Positions 44,220 through 52,475 of a DNA stretch of 60,073 nucleotides are shown in pieces. Position numbers and translations under genes: made by a program. The notes under the pieces were generated by a model, which was given only the letters and a program-made list of their open reading frames with translations, was not told the origin of the DNA and did no database searches. The DNA is from Anaerococcus sp. mt242 (GTDB lineage: Bacteria; Bacillota; Clostridia; Tissierellales; Peptoniphilaceae), in the NCBI RefSeq assembly GCF_016798225.1, contig NZ_JAEUYX010000009.1, positions 1 to 60,073 on the forward strand, read 5' to 3'. The first letter of the stretch is position 1. The number at the start of each line of letters is the position of its first letter.

Positions 44220-45398
44220 TTATTTTAAGAAATTTATAAAAAATGTAATCACTATTGGGTTAAATAAGTTTACGGCGATTGCTAATACTATTGGAAGTAC
44301 AAACATTGCCACATCTGCTGGGCCTTCTTTTTCTATAATGGCCTCCATATTTGCAATGGCATTTGGGGTTTGGCCGAGTCCTACTCCGCAATGGCCTGCT
44401 ACCATAACTGCAGCATCATAATCGCGGCCAGTTAGATTAAATGTGACAAGGGAGGTATAGATTCCAATAAATATTGCTTGGGCGATCATAATTACAAGCA
44501 TTGGTAGGGCAAGTCCTAAGATTGCACTGATGTTTAAGTTTATAAGAGCCAAGGATAAAAATAAATTTAGGGAAATATTTCCCAAAATTTCTATATTATC
44601 TATGTGAGAATCTTTTTTTAGCAGATCATAAATGTTGCGGGTGATTAGCCCTCCAAATTGGCAACCTACATAATAAGGAAAATTTAGGGAAGTCATGGCC
44701 AAGATTTTATTTATAAATGTCCCTAAAAAAGAAGCTAGGCCAATAACTATAATGGCATTCATCAAAGTTTTTTGATTGATAGGTCGCATTTTTTTACTAT
44801 TCCCATCTAAATTTTTCTTGCCGATTGACTTTAAATTGTTGCGAGAGATTAGCCTACTTGCAACAGGGCCTCCTACAAGAGAACCTACTAAAATACCAAA
44901 TGTCGCAGCAGCCACACCTATAGAAGTATTGTTTACCGATCCATAGCCTTCCATAATTTTACCAAAACTTACCGCTGAGCCAATGCCTCCGGTCATAGAA
45001 GTAGAGCCCATGGCAACTCCAAGTAGGGGATTGATGCCAAAAATATGGGTAAGGGCAACTGCCAAAAGATTTTGGAGTGGAAGTAGCAAAATAATGGCAA
45101 AGGCAAGTTTTATACCAAGCCAGCCACTTTTTTTAAGGACCTTAAAGCTACAAGCAAGCCCTATACAAGTGAAAAATATATTCATAAAGAAATCTTGTAT
45201 CACTTCATCAAATTTAAAAAATCCAAAGCCTATTTGATTTAAAATTAAATTAATAAGGCTTATGATTAGTCCACCGATAACGGGGGATGGGATAAAGAAT
45301 TTTTGAAAAAATTTTATCTTATTTTTTATAAAAGCTCCTAGGATAAAGGCAATAATTGCCACTCCTAGTGACTGTAAAATATCTAATTGTATTTCCAT
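44220..45398 (-). CDS. gltS: sodium/glutamate symporter GltS
   Basis: A 392-residue membrane protein with a twofold GltS layout and 10 or more helices. Recognisable segments are FFIPSPVIGGLIISL, AMGSTSMTGGIGSAVSFGKI and the second-half AGHCGVGLGQTPNAIANM. It takes up glutamate with Na+. It is a single gene, convergent with the LanG-type permease and divergent from the glycosyltransferase operon. Confidence 0.93.
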   Translation of the reverse strand: MEIQLDILQSLGVAIIAFILGAFIKNKIKFFQKFFIPSPVIGGLIISLINLILNQIGFGFFKFDEVIQDFFMNIFFTCIGLACSFKVLKKSGWLGIKLAFAIILLLPLQNLLAVALTHIFGINPLLGVAMGSTSMTGGIGSAVSFGKIMEGYGSVNNTSIGVAAATFGILVGSLVGGPVASRLISRNNLKSIGKKNLDGNSKKMRPINQKTLMNAIIVIGLASFLGTFINKILAMTSLNFPYYVGCQFGGLITRNIYDLLKKDSHIDNIEILGNISLNLFLSLALINLNISAILGLALPMLVIMIAQAIFIGIYTSLVTFNLTGRDYDAAVMVAGHCGVGLGQTPNAIANMEAIIEKEGPADVAMFVLPIVLAIAVNLFNPIVITFFINFLK

Positions 45399-45444
45399 AA
45401 TTACCTCGTTTAAAATATCATACTCTCATATTATATAAGAAATA

Positions 45445-45473
45445 TTGCTATAATCATAGATTTTTTATATAAT
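45445..45473 (+). promoter_or_regulatory. promoter of the glycosyltransferase operon
   Basis: TTGCTA, 17-base spacer, TATAAT. It lies 23 bases before the first gene's ATG at 45496. Confidence 0.75.
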
Positions 45474-45495
45474 TGTCACAGAATAGAGGAGAAAA

Positions 45496-46644
45496 ATGAA
45501 AATAATATTTTATATAGCAGGATTTGCAATTTTTTATGCAATGATTGGTTATCCACTGACTCTTTTGATTTTAGAAAAGATTTTAAAGAGGAAAAATGGC
45601 AAGGACTTATCTAAAAAGCCATTTGTTTCTGTGATAATCTCTGCTTACAACGAAGAAAAAGTAATAGAGAAAAAACTAGAAAATATAATACAAACAAGCT
45701 ATCCAAATTATGAGGTGATAGTTGCAAATGATGCTTCAAATGATAGGACCGTGCCAATTGTCGAAGATTTTATAAAAAATCATCCGGATAAAAATATAAG
45801 GCTAAATACAGTTAGAAATCATTTGGGGAAAACAAATGCCCAAGATGAGGCAGTAGAAGTTGCAAATGGCGAAATAATCGTATTTTCAGATGCAAACTCC
45901 ATGTTTAAAGCTGATGCCATTGATGAACTAGTAAGTTTTTTCACAGATGATGATATCGAATATGTGTGCGGATCTTTAATCTATGCCAAAGATGATGATA
46001 TAGCATCGGTTGTGGCAGAAAATTCTTACTGGGATGCGGAGCTTTTGATGAGAAAAATCGAGTCAGAAATTTCTACTATTGCAGCAGGCAATGGGGCTAT
46101 TTATGCAGTTAGAAAAAAAGATTACAGAAACTATGATCTTGTATCAAGCCACGATTATGAGATGCCACTTGCAGCAGGACTAAATCACAAAAGAGCCCTT
46201 TATAATCCAGCTGCCATAGCAGTTGAAAAGGCTGGGGCAACTACAAAAGATGAGTTTAAGAGAAAAGTTAGGATGCAAAGAAGGATTCTAACAAATCTAT
46301 TTACAAATCTTCGCCGCTTAAATATTTTTGAATACGGCTGGTTTAGCTTCTTTCACTTTAACCACAAGACTTTAAGATTTTTGCAAGCCTTTAACCACAT
46401 TTTGCTTGTTGTAAGTAACCTTGCCCTATTAAATCATGGATTGTTTTATAGGATATTTTTTATGGGCCAAGTAGCGTTTTTCACTCTTGCTGCTATTGGA
46501 AAACTTACTAATTCAAAAGCAAAAATATTTTATTTCCCAAGATATTACTCAATGATGATGCTAGCTCAACTAAAGGGAGCATATAACGAAGCAAGTGGAA
46601 AAAGCAAGCCTACTTGGGAAAAGGCTGAGACAACTAGGATATAA
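45496..46644 (+). CDS. membrane GT2-family glycosyltransferase
   Basis: A 382-residue glycosyltransferase. An N-terminal helix (IIFYIAGFAIFYAMIGYPLT) precedes the GT-A domain with FVSVIISAYNEEKVI, VVANDASNDRT, the DxN site IVFSDANSMF, and the later GNGAIYAVRK and MQRRI elements. Two helices near 305-345 close it. It resembles processive or lipid-linked sugar transferases. It begins a compact operon to 49336 whose genes overlap or nearly touch. Sugar donor and acceptor are not predictable. Confidence 0.88.
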   Translation: MKIIFYIAGFAIFYAMIGYPLTLLILEKILKRKNGKDLSKKPFVSVIISAYNEEKVIEKKLENIIQTSYPNYEVIVANDASNDRTVPIVEDFIKNHPDKNIRLNTVRNHLGKTNAQDEAVEVANGEIIVFSDANSMFKADAIDELVSFFTDDDIEYVCGSLIYAKDDDIASVVAENSYWDAELLMRKIESEISTIAAGNGAIYAVRKKDYRNYDLVSSHDYEMPLAAGLNHKRALYNPAAIAVEKAGATTKDEFKRKVRMQRRILTNLFTNLRRLNIFEYGWFSFFHFNHKTLRFLQAFNHILLVVSNLALLNHGLFYRIFFMGQVAFFTLAAIGKLTNSKAKIFYFPRYYSMMMLAQLKGAYNEASGKSKPTWEKAETTRI

Positions 46645-46645
46645 A

Positions 46646-47437
46646 ATGAATATTGAAGTATTAATATCAACTATGCACGAAAAATCCATTGATTGCTACA
46701 AGAAATTTAACCTTGAAACTGATACAATTATAATAAATCAAACTGATTATAATGATTATCAAGAGTTAAGTATAGATGGTATAAAAATCAGAATGATTTC
46801 AACTACAACAAGAGGACTTGGAGTAAGCCGTAATCTTGCTTTGCTAAATTCAAATGCTGACATTGTAGTTTTTTGTGATGATGATGAAGTCTTTGAAAAT
46901 GGATACAAAGATAAAATATTGTCAGAATTTGAAGCCCATCCGGATGTGGATTTTTTCGTATTTAAAACTATAATATATCAAGATGGCAAAGAAATTATAA
47001 AAGTAAAAAATGAAAAAAATCTATCTATATATAACTCATTAAGGTATGGATCAGTACATTTTGCATTTAAAAAAGAAGTGCAAAAACGCGAAAATATTTG
47101 GATTTCGACATATTTTGGGGCAGGCACACCAAATGGATCGGGTGAGGATAGTATTTTTATTAGTGATTTTATAAGAGCTGGGAAGAAAGTTCGTACAAGT
47201 GAAAAACTTATAGCAAAAGTTTACAATGACGGATCAACTTGGTTTACTGGATATGATGAGAAGTTTTTCTACGATAAGGGAAAACTTTCAAAAGCTCTTT
47301 TCCCAAATACTTATAGACTTTATATAGAACAATTTTTAAGACGCCATAAGGAAATGACAGAGGTCATTGATTTAAAAAAAGCCCGTAAACTAATGCTTGC
47401 GGGAGCAAAAGATTTTGGAGGAGAAAATGGAAAATAA
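46646..47437 (+). CDS. soluble glycosyltransferase, GT2 type
   Basis: A 263-residue protein with a GT-A core: TRGLGVSRNLALLNSNADI and the metal motif VVFCDDDEVFENG, then GAGTPNGSGEDSIF. No membrane helix is seen. ATG at 46646 lies 1 base after the previous stop; a longer frame would begin inside the preceding gene without a good ribosome site. Sugar specificity is unknown. It overlaps the next gene by 11 bases. Confidence 0.85.
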   Translation: MNIEVLISTMHEKSIDCYKKFNLETDTIIINQTDYNDYQELSIDGIKIRMISTTTRGLGVSRNLALLNSNADIVVFCDDDEVFENGYKDKILSEFEAHPDVDFFVFKTIIYQDGKEIIKVKNEKNLSIYNSLRYGSVHFAFKKEVQKRENIWISTYFGAGTPNGSGEDSIFISDFIRAGKKVRTSEKLIAKVYNDGSTWFTGYDEKFFYDKGKLSKALFPNTYRLYIEQFLRRHKEMTEVIDLKKARKLMLAGAKDFGGENGK

Positions 47438-48251
47438 AAAATCATTACTTTCAGCAATACCATCTGCAATTATTGCTGGGATAATTATAGGCATGATTAC
47501 TTATTTTGGCCTAAATTTTGGTGGCTATAAGGAATATCAAGCTCAATCAAAGGTAGTTACTACAAATATTGAAAATTTAAATGAAGCAAGTGGCACAGCT
47601 GCAACCTATGCTGCAACAATTAATAGTCCAAAGATAAAACAAAGAACACTTGAAACACTAGGCATTGATTGGAATGTTGGCAAGCTTGACTCAAAACTAG
47701 AAATCAAACCAATAGAAAACACATCTATAATTGATATTGTTGTTACAGATACAAACAAACTTCGTGCAGAAGACATAGCTGACCAATACGCTGATTATAC
47801 AGTTAGAGTTATCAATAATATTTATAATTCTGGTGCAAAAGTTATGGAATATTCTTATGGATCTGCTACAACCATTGATAATACACTAAGATATGCCCTT
47901 ATGACAGGTGGTATAGGATTTATCCTTTGGACAGTTTTAAGAATGATAATGATAAATTCTTATAATAACAAAATTGCCAAAAACTATACAAATGATAAAA
48001 ACGAAACTAGCGAAGTAAGAGAAGTTAGAGAAGTAGAAGAAAAACCAGCTAAAAAAACATTTAGATCATCTAAAAAAGAAGCCACAAAAAAAACAAGCAA
48101 GGTAGACTCAACAAGTTTTGAAAGTGGATCTACAAAAGTTATTGATGGCAGCGAAGTAAAAAAAGCAGCTGATTTATCTGAAACTTCATCTAGCAAATAC
48201 GAAGTTTTAGGCAGAATTCCTTCCTATGACAAAGGAGAATTAGATGTTTAG
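47427..48251 (+). CDS. CpsC/Wzz-like polysaccharide chain-length protein
   Basis: A 274-residue membrane protein: helix at about 12-32 (IPSAIIAGIIIGMITYFGL), an extracellular Wzz-like loop (about 35-150), a second helix near 157-178, then a long charged cytoplasmic tail (KKTFRSSKKEATKKT, later SSKYEVLGRIPSYD). CpsC proteins activate the partner BY-kinase and set chain length. ATG at 47427 follows GGAGGAGAAA. It overlaps the kinase-like gene by 8 bases. The long tail is unusual for CpsC. Confidence 0.85.
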   Translation: MENKKSLLSAIPSAIIAGIIIGMITYFGLNFGGYKEYQAQSKVVTTNIENLNEASGTAATYAATINSPKIKQRTLETLGIDWNVGKLDSKLEIKPIENTSIIDIVVTDTNKLRAEDIADQYADYTVRVINNIYNSGAKVMEYSYGSATTIDNTLRYALMTGGIGFILWTVLRMIMINSYNNKIAKNYTNDKNETSEVREVREVEEKPAKKTFRSSKKEATKKTSKVDSTSFESGSTKVIDGSEVKKAADLSETSSSKYEVLGRIPSYDKGELDV

Positions 48252-48909
48252 AAAAAAAACTAACGAAAAAAGAGAAATTCTTCTCCAATCTTTTTATAAT
48301 TTAGAGGATAGACTTGCAGAAAAAATGGGCTCACAACTGGTAACCCTAGCTTTCACTGCCTCAAGCCATGATACAGATAAAACTAATCATATTTATACAC
48401 TAGCAAAACATTTGGCAGAAGATGGAGACAGAGTTTTAATTGTTGATGCAAATCTTAGAGAATCACACTTACCAAGTGTAACTGGAAAAGATAAAGAACG
48501 TGGATTTATAGACATCATCCTAGGGGATTATTCAGTAGATGATGCAATTATGCATGATAACAGCCATGATGATTTATCATATATCTTCACAGGTGAGGTA
48601 GGAGATTATGCTGATAAATTCCTAGAACCAGCTGATATCAAATCATTTTTTGATCAAATGCGTGATAGATATGATTATGTATTTATCGATCTTTCACCAA
48701 ACATCGATATACCAGAAGCAAATATGTTTGCTGCAAATGCAGATGCAGCTGTTGTATTTTCAACCTATGAAAAATCCAACAACCCAGTTACCCGCGATAG
48801 CTTAAAACAACTTGAAAAAGTAAATGCAAATATTCTTGGAATCATAATCACAGACTATTTGTACGCAGATGAGGAAATTGATGAGCTATTTGGAGGAGAA
48901 AATGAATAA
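48244..48909 (+). CDS. CpsD/BY-kinase-like protein with degenerate Walker A
   Basis: A 221-residue CpsD fold. Walker A' (VLIVDANLR, residues 64-72) and Walker B (YDYVFIDLSP) are recognisable, but the Walker A position (39-48) reads SSHDTDKTNH, without the GxGK[ST] glycines. The usual C-terminal Tyr cluster is also missing; only the YLYADEEIDELF segment remains. It is probably a non-catalytic ATPase-fold partner of CpsC, or a very atypical kinase. It overlaps both neighbours by 8 bases. Confidence 0.8.
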   Translation: MFRKKTNEKREILLQSFYNLEDRLAEKMGSQLVTLAFTASSHDTDKTNHIYTLAKHLAEDGDRVLIVDANLRESHLPSVTGKDKERGFIDIILGDYSVDDAIMHDNSHDDLSYIFTGEVGDYADKFLEPADIKSFFDQMRDRYDYVFIDLSPNIDIPEANMFAANADAAVVFSTYEKSNNPVTRDSLKQLEKVNANILGIIITDYLYADEEIDELFGGENE

Positions 48910-49336
48910 GATAAAACTATTAACAGGTCTAGCCCTTACTCTTGCCCTAACAGGATGTAGCGATGATAATTACACTTCTCTTAGACACCCAGAGGGCGAG
49001 GCGCAAACTGTAACTGACGAGTCCTTAGAAGAAAACACTAATGATCAAGCAACAGAAACTGAAAAAGCTGATCAAGCTAATGGAGAAAATCAAGCAGAAA
49101 ATACTGAAGAGCAAAACACAGATCAAGCTGATGAGGAAGTTACTGATGATGGGATTAACTACACAGTAGAAAATGTTGTAAATGTGAGAGTTGCTCCTAG
49201 TGAAAATTCAAATGTTATGACAACAGTAAATCCTGGTGATGATATCCTTAAACTAGGTGAATCTGACAATTGGTCAAGAATTTCTATTGACGGACAAACA
49301 GGCTATATCAGAACAGATTTATTAAAAGCAAATTAA
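48902..49336 (+). CDS. lipoprotein with bacterial SH3 domain
   Basis: A 144-residue lipoprotein: lipobox LALTGC, a Gln/Glu/Asn/Thr-rich linker, then a C-terminal SH3b domain (about 90-143: VENVVNVRVAPSENSNVMTT, ending NGYIRTDLL-like). SH3b domains usually bind cell-wall peptides. It is the last gene of the glycosyltransferase operon. ATG at 48902 follows GGAGGAGAAA. It may tether the polymer machinery to the wall; this is inference. Confidence 0.85.
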   Translation: MNKIKLLTGLALTLALTGCSDDNYTSLRHPEGEAQTVTDESLEENTNDQATETEKADQANGENQAENTEEQNTDQADEEVTDDGINYTVENVVNVRVAPSENSNVMTTVNPGDDILKLGESDNWSRISIDGQTGYIRTDLLKAN

Positions 49337-49398
49337 TTAACCCATGGGGATTTGATTTCCTCAGGGGTTTTTTATGTTCCTCAGGGGTTTTTTATGTT
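49337..49398 (+). terminator. terminator with duplicated 3' arm
   Basis: A stem between AACCCATGGGGA and TTTCCTCAGGGGTT is followed by T6. A 20-bp unit TTCCTCAGGGGTTTTTTATG then occurs twice in tandem (49357-49376, 49377-49396). The second copy has no stem of its own but could pair in place of the first. Confidence 0.7.
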
Positions 49399-49423
49399 AT
49401 AATGGTAAAAATAGGGGGCAAGT

Positions 49424-49753
49424 ATGGATCAAATTTCGCTTTTAAAAAATTTAATATGGCCTGTACTACTAGATATTGGCTTTATAAGTCTATTAGACTT
49501 TATCCTAGATAGAAAAAAATCTAGCCGAAATATTGCAATTATTTTCCTAGCTTTTGGTTTTGGAGTTTTTGCATATTTTATATATTTCTCAATAGGATAT
49601 TTGTTTTTGCAAGTGTACTTATTTATGTTTTTATTATCCCTATCCCTTGTAATCCTTGCCCTAAAGAAAAGAATAGATGCTTTTACCATTATTGGTATCA
49701 TCCTTATGGTAGTCATGTTAATATTGCTTTTAAGATATACATTAATTGAATAA
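49424..49753 (+). CDS. small membrane protein, unknown
   Basis: A 109-residue protein with about three or four hydrophobic helices (NIAIIFLAFGFGVFAYFIYF; LFLQVYLFMFLLSLSLVILA; AFTIIGIILMVVMLILLLRY) and few polar residues. No family is recognised. GGGGGCAAGT precedes the ATG. It stands alone between two terminators. Confidence 0.7.
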   Translation: MDQISLLKNLIWPVLLDIGFISLLDFILDRKKSSRNIAIIFLAFGFGVFAYFIYFSIGYLFLQVYLFMFLLSLSLVILALKKRIDAFTIIGIILMVVMLILLLRYTLIE

Positions 49754-49759
49754 ATAAAA

Positions 49760-49792
49760 AATGCTAGTACTATTTTGTACTAGCATTTTATT
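49760..49792. terminator. bidirectional terminator
   Basis: AATGCTAGTAC/GTACTAGCATT with a 6-base loop, A and T runs; between the small membrane protein and the FMN-type lipoprotein. Confidence 0.92.
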
Positions 49793-49796
49793 TTGC

Positions 49797-51023
49797 TTAT
49801 TTATTTATTGGATTTTCAAAAGCATCTACGATTAATTGTAAGTAGCCTGCTGTATCTACCAGTGTTGCTCCTGATACTGCTTCAACTTTTTCACCTTCTT
49901 TTGCGCCGGCAATAGTTTCTTTGATCTCATCTATAGTTTTTCCAGCTACAAATTTTTCGATTGCTTCAAAGTTTTCTTTAATAGTAACTGTTGAACCTGC
50001 TTTTTCTGCCATTAGCTTAGAATAAAGGTCGTCGTTTTCAAGTTTACTAGAAAGTACTGTTTTGCTATTTTTATAGTCATTTGCAAAATCACTTCCTTCG
50101 CCTTGAGATGTGACACCCTCTTCGATGTATTGATATTCGTCAATGCTTGCAGCTATTATTTTTTCATCTTCTACTGCTACAACAGCATTTGCAAATGACT
50201 TATCTCCATGTGGGGCACCTAGGACATATCTTAGCTCAATATTTTCTGGATTTTCAGCTTGTCCGCCAATTATAAATGAATTATCTTTTGCAGCATCTAC
50301 TATATATCTTAGAAGATTTGGTGTTGATTTGAATGTTGCGCCAGAGATGGCATCCATGATTTTTTCATCATCATCATTTAACACTTCTTCAAGCTCTGCA
50401 ATAGTTTTTCCCTTTACAAAGTCAGTAACTGCATTGTAGTTGTCCATAAGTGTGACTTCTCCACCAGCTTGTTTCATAGTTTCTGAATATGGTTCTTTGT
50501 TATCAATTTTTGATGCTAAGATTCTGCCTTCTTTAGCACCATCACCAAATTCTTTGTCTGAGTTTGGAACACCCTCATATCCTTCGTCATCACCAAAATA
50601 TTGGTATTCATCAATAAATGCATCTACAATTTTATCTCCACTTGTTGCTACAACAACTGTTGTAAATGATCTAGATGCTTCATCTGGATAAGCTCTGTGA
50701 AGTACTATGTTACCCTCTACAGCTGGGTTTTCAGAAGTTTCTGTGTCTTCATTTTTTTCTTCGTCAGACTTTTTATCTTCAGTTTTTTCTTCTTCTTTAT
50801 TTTCCTCAGCTGCTTTATCTTCTTTTACTTCGCCTTCTTTGCTTTCTTCGGTTTTTTCCTCTGTTTTATCTGCTTGGTCTGCTTGCTCGATAGTTTCATT
50901 AGCCTTTTGTTCAACTGCTGTTTCATTTGCCTTATCAGCTTCTTTATTAGTATCGTTTGCACATCCTGTAAATGCTAATGATGTTACCAGCATAAGTGTT
51001 GCAATATTAAATTTCTTGTTCAT
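49797..51023 (-). CDS. lipoprotein with two tandem FMN-binding-type domains
   Basis: A 408-residue lipoprotein: lipobox AFTGC (Cys21), a Glu/Lys/Asp-rich linker to about 100, then two homologous domains (about 104-243 and 262-400). Each has IDEYQY followed by a KGKTI/AGKTI segment and SGAT: DAISGATFKST (SGAT 227-230) and EAVSGATLVDT (384-387). SGAT resembles the covalent FMN motif DxxSGAT used by ApbE, and the two-domain layout recalls PplA of flavin-based extracellular electron transfer. The second copy has Glu for Asp. No ApbE or Ndh2-like gene is in the window, so flavinylation is unproven. Confidence 0.7.
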   Translation of the reverse strand: MNKKFNIATLMLVTSLAFTGCANDTNKEADKANETAVEQKANETIEQADQADKTEEKTEESKEGEVKEDKAAEENKEEEKTEDKKSDEEKNEDTETSENPAVEGNIVLHRAYPDEASRSFTTVVVATSGDKIVDAFIDEYQYFGDDEGYEGVPNSDKEFGDGAKEGRILASKIDNKEPYSETMKQAGGEVTLMDNYNAVTDFVKGKTIAELEEVLNDDDEKIMDAISGATFKSTPNLLRYIVDAAKDNSFIIGGQAENPENIELRYVLGAPHGDKSFANAVVAVEDEKIIAASIDEYQYIEEGVTSQGEGSDFANDYKNSKTVLSSKLENDDLYSKLMAEKAGSTVTIKENFEAIEKFVAGKTIDEIKETIAGAKEGEKVEAVSGATLVDTAGYLQLIVDAFENPINK

Positions 51024-51186
51024 AAATTATCCTCCGCTAATTGTATAAAAATTATTGTTATTTGTATAACTAATTTAGAATCATTATAATATATATGAAA
51101 AATTTTCGCAAATTTTTTGTCAATAATAATAGCAATTTTGGGTATAATCTTTCATAGAAGAACAGTTTTAAGTTGAAGGAGAGAGT

Positions 51187-51645
51187 ATGCAAGTTAAGGT
51201 CGATAAAAAACTCGCATTTAAAATAGCAGGCAAGAGTTTTAAAATAGATAGCAGAGAAGATGCGGGAGAAATTAGAGATGACTTTTTAAAAACTTATAGA
51301 GATATACTAAAAGAACATGGGGCAGCCTTTGGACTTATGGAATACAACGCCCTAGAGCAAGATTACAATTACTTTATAGGTTTTGAAATATCAGATAAGG
51401 AAACAATTGATAAAAATAAATTCTTAGTATATGAAATTCCTGAAGCTTCCTATCTAGAAGTGCCCGTTGAGGGGGAGGGTGGCTTAAAAGAAGGCTATCG
51501 CTATACTTATGAGGAATATTTCCCAAATAAAAAGTATTTCCATGGTTTAGGTGCTGATATAGAGTTTTATCAGTATGATGAAACTACTGATAATATAGGC
51601 AATGTAAAGCTTTTTATACTACTTAGGGAAAATCCAAACGCATAG
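51187..51645 (+). CDS. GyrI-like small-molecule-binding protein
   Basis: A 152-residue protein of the GyrI/AraC effector-binding type. The start KVDKKLAFKIAGKSFKIDSR, FIGFEIS in the middle and the final VKLFILLRENP form the two beta-alpha-beta repeats. No DNA-binding domain is attached. Such proteins may bind drugs or metabolites, or modulate gyrase. It stands alone; AAGGAGAGAG precedes the ATG. Confidence 0.75.
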   Translation: MQVKVDKKLAFKIAGKSFKIDSREDAGEIRDDFLKTYRDILKEHGAAFGLMEYNALEQDYNYFIGFEISDKETIDKNKFLVYEIPEASYLEVPVEGEGGLKEGYRYTYEEYFPNKKYFHGLGADIEFYQYDETTDNIGNVKLFILLRENPNA

Positions 51646-51739
51646 GTTATAAAAATTTAAAAACATCATAAAAAATCTATTGCCATTTATTTTAAGGACA
51701 TACAAGTACAAATTATTATAAATACGAACTGAGGATCAC

Positions 51740-51949
51740 ATGAAAAAAATCTTATTAATTGGACTAGTAGGCCTAAGCCTTAGCTCATGCACCATGTTTC
51801 CAGACAAATATTCTGACCAAGAAATAATTTATGGGGAAAATCTTATCGAAACTCGTGAAATCCCTACTTTAAAACGTGTCAATTCTTCATTTACCTATAT
51901 TCCAGAGGAAGATGATGAGGAATGCGAAGAATGTCAAATTATTTATTAA
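51740..51949 (+). CDS. short lipoprotein, unknown
   Basis: A 69-residue protein. The signal peptide ends LGLVG-like in LSLSSC (Cys17), followed by a 50-residue mature part with an acidic Cys pair near the end (EDDEECEECQIIY). The C-x-x-C may bind a metal or form a disulfide. No family is recognised. GAGGATC precedes the ATG. Confidence 0.65.
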   Translation: MKKILLIGLVGLSLSSCTMFPDKYSDQEIIYGENLIETREIPTLKRVNSSFTYIPEEDDEECEECQIIY

Positions 51950-51985
51950 AGTGGGTATATATAATCTAAACAAAAGGAGATAATT

Positions 51986-52438
51986 ATGGGAAAATTAAAA
52001 ACACTTACAACACTTTTAAAAGTGAATAACAAACTTGGATTATTAGACGTTGGTGACTTAATTGGACTTGCAAGCACAGCTTATAAAGTAAAAACATTCG
52101 ATCCAACAGATCACCTACCAGATTTCAACCTTGACTTCTGGGAAAGAGAAGAAATTGAAAAAGAAAAAAGAAGAAATGCTATTCTTGCAGCAGCTGTAAT
52201 TGGTACTGGTGCTTACCTAATAGCAAAAAACAGAGATAAAATTGCAGATGCAGCAAATGATGCTAGAAGCAAAACAAAAGAATTAGCATCAGATGTTTCA
52301 AAAAAAGGCGAAGAAATAGCTCATGATGCAAAAGAAAAAGTAGAAGACCTTGCCGATGATGCAGAAGATAAATTAAATAAAGGCAAAAAATCTATTGAAG
52401 CAAAAGAAGTAAAAAATAGTTTTTACGACAATTATTAA
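51986..52438 (+). CDS. YtxH-like/apolipoprotein-like coiled protein
   Basis: A 150-residue protein with a hydrophobic segment at about 62-80 (RNAILAAAVIGTGAYLIAKN) and a long charged, alanine-rich helical tail with heptad-like repeats (KDKIADAANDARSKTKEL, then DVSKKGEEIAHDAKEKVEDL). This is the layout of YtxH and general-stress membrane-tethered proteins. The role is unknown. A terminator follows at 52443-52475. Confidence 0.7.
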   Translation: MGKLKTLTTLLKVNNKLGLLDVGDLIGLASTAYKVKTFDPTDHLPDFNLDFWEREEIEKEKRRNAILAAAVIGTGAYLIAKNRDKIADAANDARSKTKELASDVSKKGEEIAHDAKEKVEDLADDAEDKLNKGKKSIEAKEVKNSFYDNY

Positions 52439-52442
52439 AACA

Positions 52443-52475
52443 AAACCCAAGGATTTAATTCCTTGGGTTTATTTT
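52443..52475. terminator. bidirectional terminator
   Basis: AAACCCAAGGA/TCCTTGGGTTT followed by T-rich sequence, between convergent genes. Confidence 0.85.

Noticed and set aside
50143-51048. Several hydrophobic open frames antisense to the FMN-type lipoprotein
   Set aside because: They mirror the Glu/Lys-rich linker on the other strand (Ser/Phe/Leu-rich translations) and lack ribosome binding sites.
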